The position numbers and the translations under genes are program-made. Positions 62,832-64,000 of a stretch of DNA of 64,000 nucleotides are shown piece after piece. The notes under the pieces are model-generated. The model was given only the letters and a program-made list of their open reading frames with translations. It ran no database searches and was not told the DNA's origin. Position 1 is the stretch's first letter. Each line of letters begins with the position of its first letter. The stretch spans positions 1-64,000 of the forward strand of contig JBBEAM010000003.1 of NCBI GenBank assembly GCA_040882845.1. The letters run 5' to 3'. This stretch comes from JBBEAM01 sp040882845. Lineage in GTDB: Bacteria > Pseudomonadota > Alphaproteobacteria > Kiloniellales > DSM-21159.

Positions 62832-63634
62832 TCGTCCAAAACCTCGATCTGTTCCGGATGGGTCGCTTCGATCATCGGGCCGTTGAAGGACTCTATCCAG
62901 CCCCGGACCCTCAGGCGACGTCCTATGTAGTGGCTCGGCGCGAGGCCCGCCGCGGCGAAGCGGTCCAGGGCATCGCGGTCGAGCGCGATGGTGAAGTCGC
63001 TGCGGTAGTCGGCGCCGAAGTTCAGATAGCCCCGGCCGCGCACCACCGCGGCGTCGACCACCCGGCCTTCGACGAGCTGGAAGCTGCCGACGTCCGCAGC
63101 AAGTTCCTCGGGGCCGCGGACGGCGTACCAGGGCTTCCCCCAGATGCCCCGTCCGGCGGCCCGCGCCGCGCGCTCCCGCGCCAGCATCTCGGAAATCAGC
63201 ACGCGGTTGTCATGGAAGCTGTACACCCGCGCCAGCCCGCGGTCCAGGAGTGCGCCCTGGATCCACAGGCCGCTCTCGGAGTCGTAGAGCTGCGCCAGGA
63301 GGCGGCCGTGACGGTCGAGCGGGGCGGGGCCCGGCGCGATCCCCAGCCGCTTGCCCAGGATCAATTCGGCCAGCGCGGCCTTGGCTTCCTCGGCCAGGGG
63401 CCAGGCTTCGAAGCCCGTGCGGCCGAGCGGCAGTTTCGGGGCCTGAATGCCGACCAGGCGCAGCTCCCGCCCGTCGTCGAGCAACAGCGTGTCGCCGTCG
63501 ACGATCTGCACGGCGCGGGCGGCTTCGCTGGGGACGGCTTGCGCCGCCGTGGCGGCCGCTGCCGGCAGGCAGGCGAGCAGCGTCGCCAGGACCAGTCTGA
63601 AAGAAGGTCGCAAGAGCAGCATGGCAGAGAGCAT
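62828..63634 (-). CDS. Staphylococcal-nuclease-fold protein with altered active site
   Basis: 268 residues from the ATG at 63634. Signal peptide LLLRPSFRLVLATLLACLPAAAATAAQA, then the SNase OB-fold: VQIVDGDTLLLDDGRELRLVGIQAPKLPLGR and LDRHGRLLAQLYDSESGLW. In SNase numbering, Asp21 and Arg35 and Arg87 are kept (Arg59 and Arg111 here), but Asp40 is Gln64 and Glu43 is Lys67. The Ca-ligand and the general base would be missing, so activity is doubtful. The start is uncertain (63706 and 63622 are also in frame; none has a clear ribosome-binding site). Overlaps the M48 gene by four bases. Confidence 0.8.
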   Translation of the reverse strand: MLSAMLLLRPSFRLVLATLLACLPAAAATAAQAVPSEAARAVQIVDGDTLLLDDGRELRLVGIQAPKLPLGRTGFEAWPLAEEAKAALAELILGKRLGIAPGPAPLDRHGRLLAQLYDSESGLWIQGALLDRGLARVYSFHDNRVLISEMLARERAARAAGRGIWGKPWYAVRGPEELAADVGSFQLVEGRVVDAAVVRGRGYLNFGADYRSDFTIALDRDALDRFAAAGLAPSHYIGRRLRVRGWIESFNGPMIEATHPEQIEVLDE

Positions 63635-63789
63635 AGCTTGAGAGTTATGGCGGAGTCGTGGCGGAGGCAAACTCTTACCGCAAAGCCGCCGCCGAGCTTT
63701 CTCCATGATTTTCGCGTTTCGGCGATTTCCGGCGCCCGGCCGGATGCGCTATATCCTTGGGCGCAGCTTGGAAGGAAAACGGCGCCAGC

Positions 63790-64000
63790 ATGCTCGACAA
63801 GGATCTCTACCCCGCCATCGAACCGCATGCCTCGGGCTATCTCCGGGTGGCGCCGCAGCATGAGATCTATTGGGAGGAGGTCGGCCGCCGCGACGGCCTT
63901 CCCGTGGTTTTCCTGCACGGCGGGCCCGGCGCCGGCGCTTCCGCCGATCATCGGCGCTTTTTCGATCCCGCGCAGTTCCGCGCGCTGCTGTTCGATCAGC
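63790..64000 (+). CDS. pip: Proline iminopeptidase, 5' part (cut by window end)
   Basis: The first 70 codons of an alpha/beta hydrolase: MLDKDLYPAIEPHASGYL, then the oxyanion motif FLHGGPGAGAS and RRFFDPAQFRALLFDQ. The reading frame is open to the last base of the window. A paralogous but divergent gene is at 7515-8483; this one lies outside the repeat-bounded island and resembles the ordinary chromosomal copy. The catalytic serine region is not in view. Confidence 0.85.
   Translation, partial: MLDKDLYPAIEPHASGYLRVAPQHEIYWEEVGRRDGLPVVFLHGGPGAGASADHRRFFDPAQFRALLFDQ

Overview
The window is 64 kb of a GC-rich alphaproteobacterial chromosome, probably from the Rhodospirillales/Kiloniellales side of the class. 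The evidence is gene content: a SUV3-like helicase, S4 protein, 7Fe ferredoxin and CarD in the usual alphaproteobacterial neighbourhood, an RpoH-type sigma factor, a complete System I cytochrome c maturation operon (ccmA to ccmI), an AcnA aconitase and several ABC uptake systems. The species cannot be named from this sequence. No rRNA, tRNA, transposase or CRISPR array was seen.

Positions 1-10.8 kb look like an accessory metabolic island. A structured repeat of about 110 bp occurs in the same orientation at 228-337 and 10707-10819 and brackets a divergent ten-gene cluster. Leftward genes are a PotA-like ATPase, a GntR/FCD regulator, an SDR dehydrogenase and a class III PLP enzyme of the phospholyase type. 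Rightward genes are a Tat-exported PotD-like binding protein, two permeases, a proline iminopeptidase-like hydrolase, an NADP-dependent oxidoreductase and a hydroxylysine-kinase-like phosphotransferase. I infer an uptake-and-catabolism unit for an amino alcohol: import, phosphorylation of the hydroxyl, then PLP-dependent elimination of phosphate and ammonia. The substrate is unknown; hydroxylysine is one candidate.

Positions 10.9-23.3 kb are mixed: a winged-helix/TolB-like/TPR regulator, a membrane protein-DsrE-methyltransferase set, a GT2 glycosyltransferase, a hybrid histidine kinase, and an amino-acid ABC operon (ATPase, binding protein, two permeases) whose last gene encodes a flavin-dependent tryptophan halogenase-like enzyme.

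Positions 23.4-40 kb are two leftward operons. The first is ccmABCDEFGHI with four-base overlaps at five of its eight junctions, including a 55-residue ccmD. The second is a LivKHMGF-type ABC transporter bracketed by a long-chain acyl-CoA synthetase-like ligase upstream and a phenylacetate-CoA ligase-like enzyme plus a methyltransferase downstream.

Positions 40-64 kb are mostly core functions: acnA with a clear terminator, a GT-C-like membrane protein, a transglutaminase-like protein, a DUF1223 protein, a GT4 glycosyltransferase, htpG, the helicase/S4 pair, an SDR, a DUF938 protein, a TerB protein, fdxA, carD, a SufR-like regulator, an rpoH-type sigma factor, and a leftward operon of nuclease-like protein, M48 lipoprotein protease and adenylate cyclase. 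The window ends inside a second proline iminopeptidase gene. Three items here deserve attention: a consensus promoter and structured 130-nt transcript upstream of carD, a metallophosphoesterase homologue that has lost nearly all of its metal ligands, and a staphylococcal-nuclease-fold protein with two active-site substitutions.
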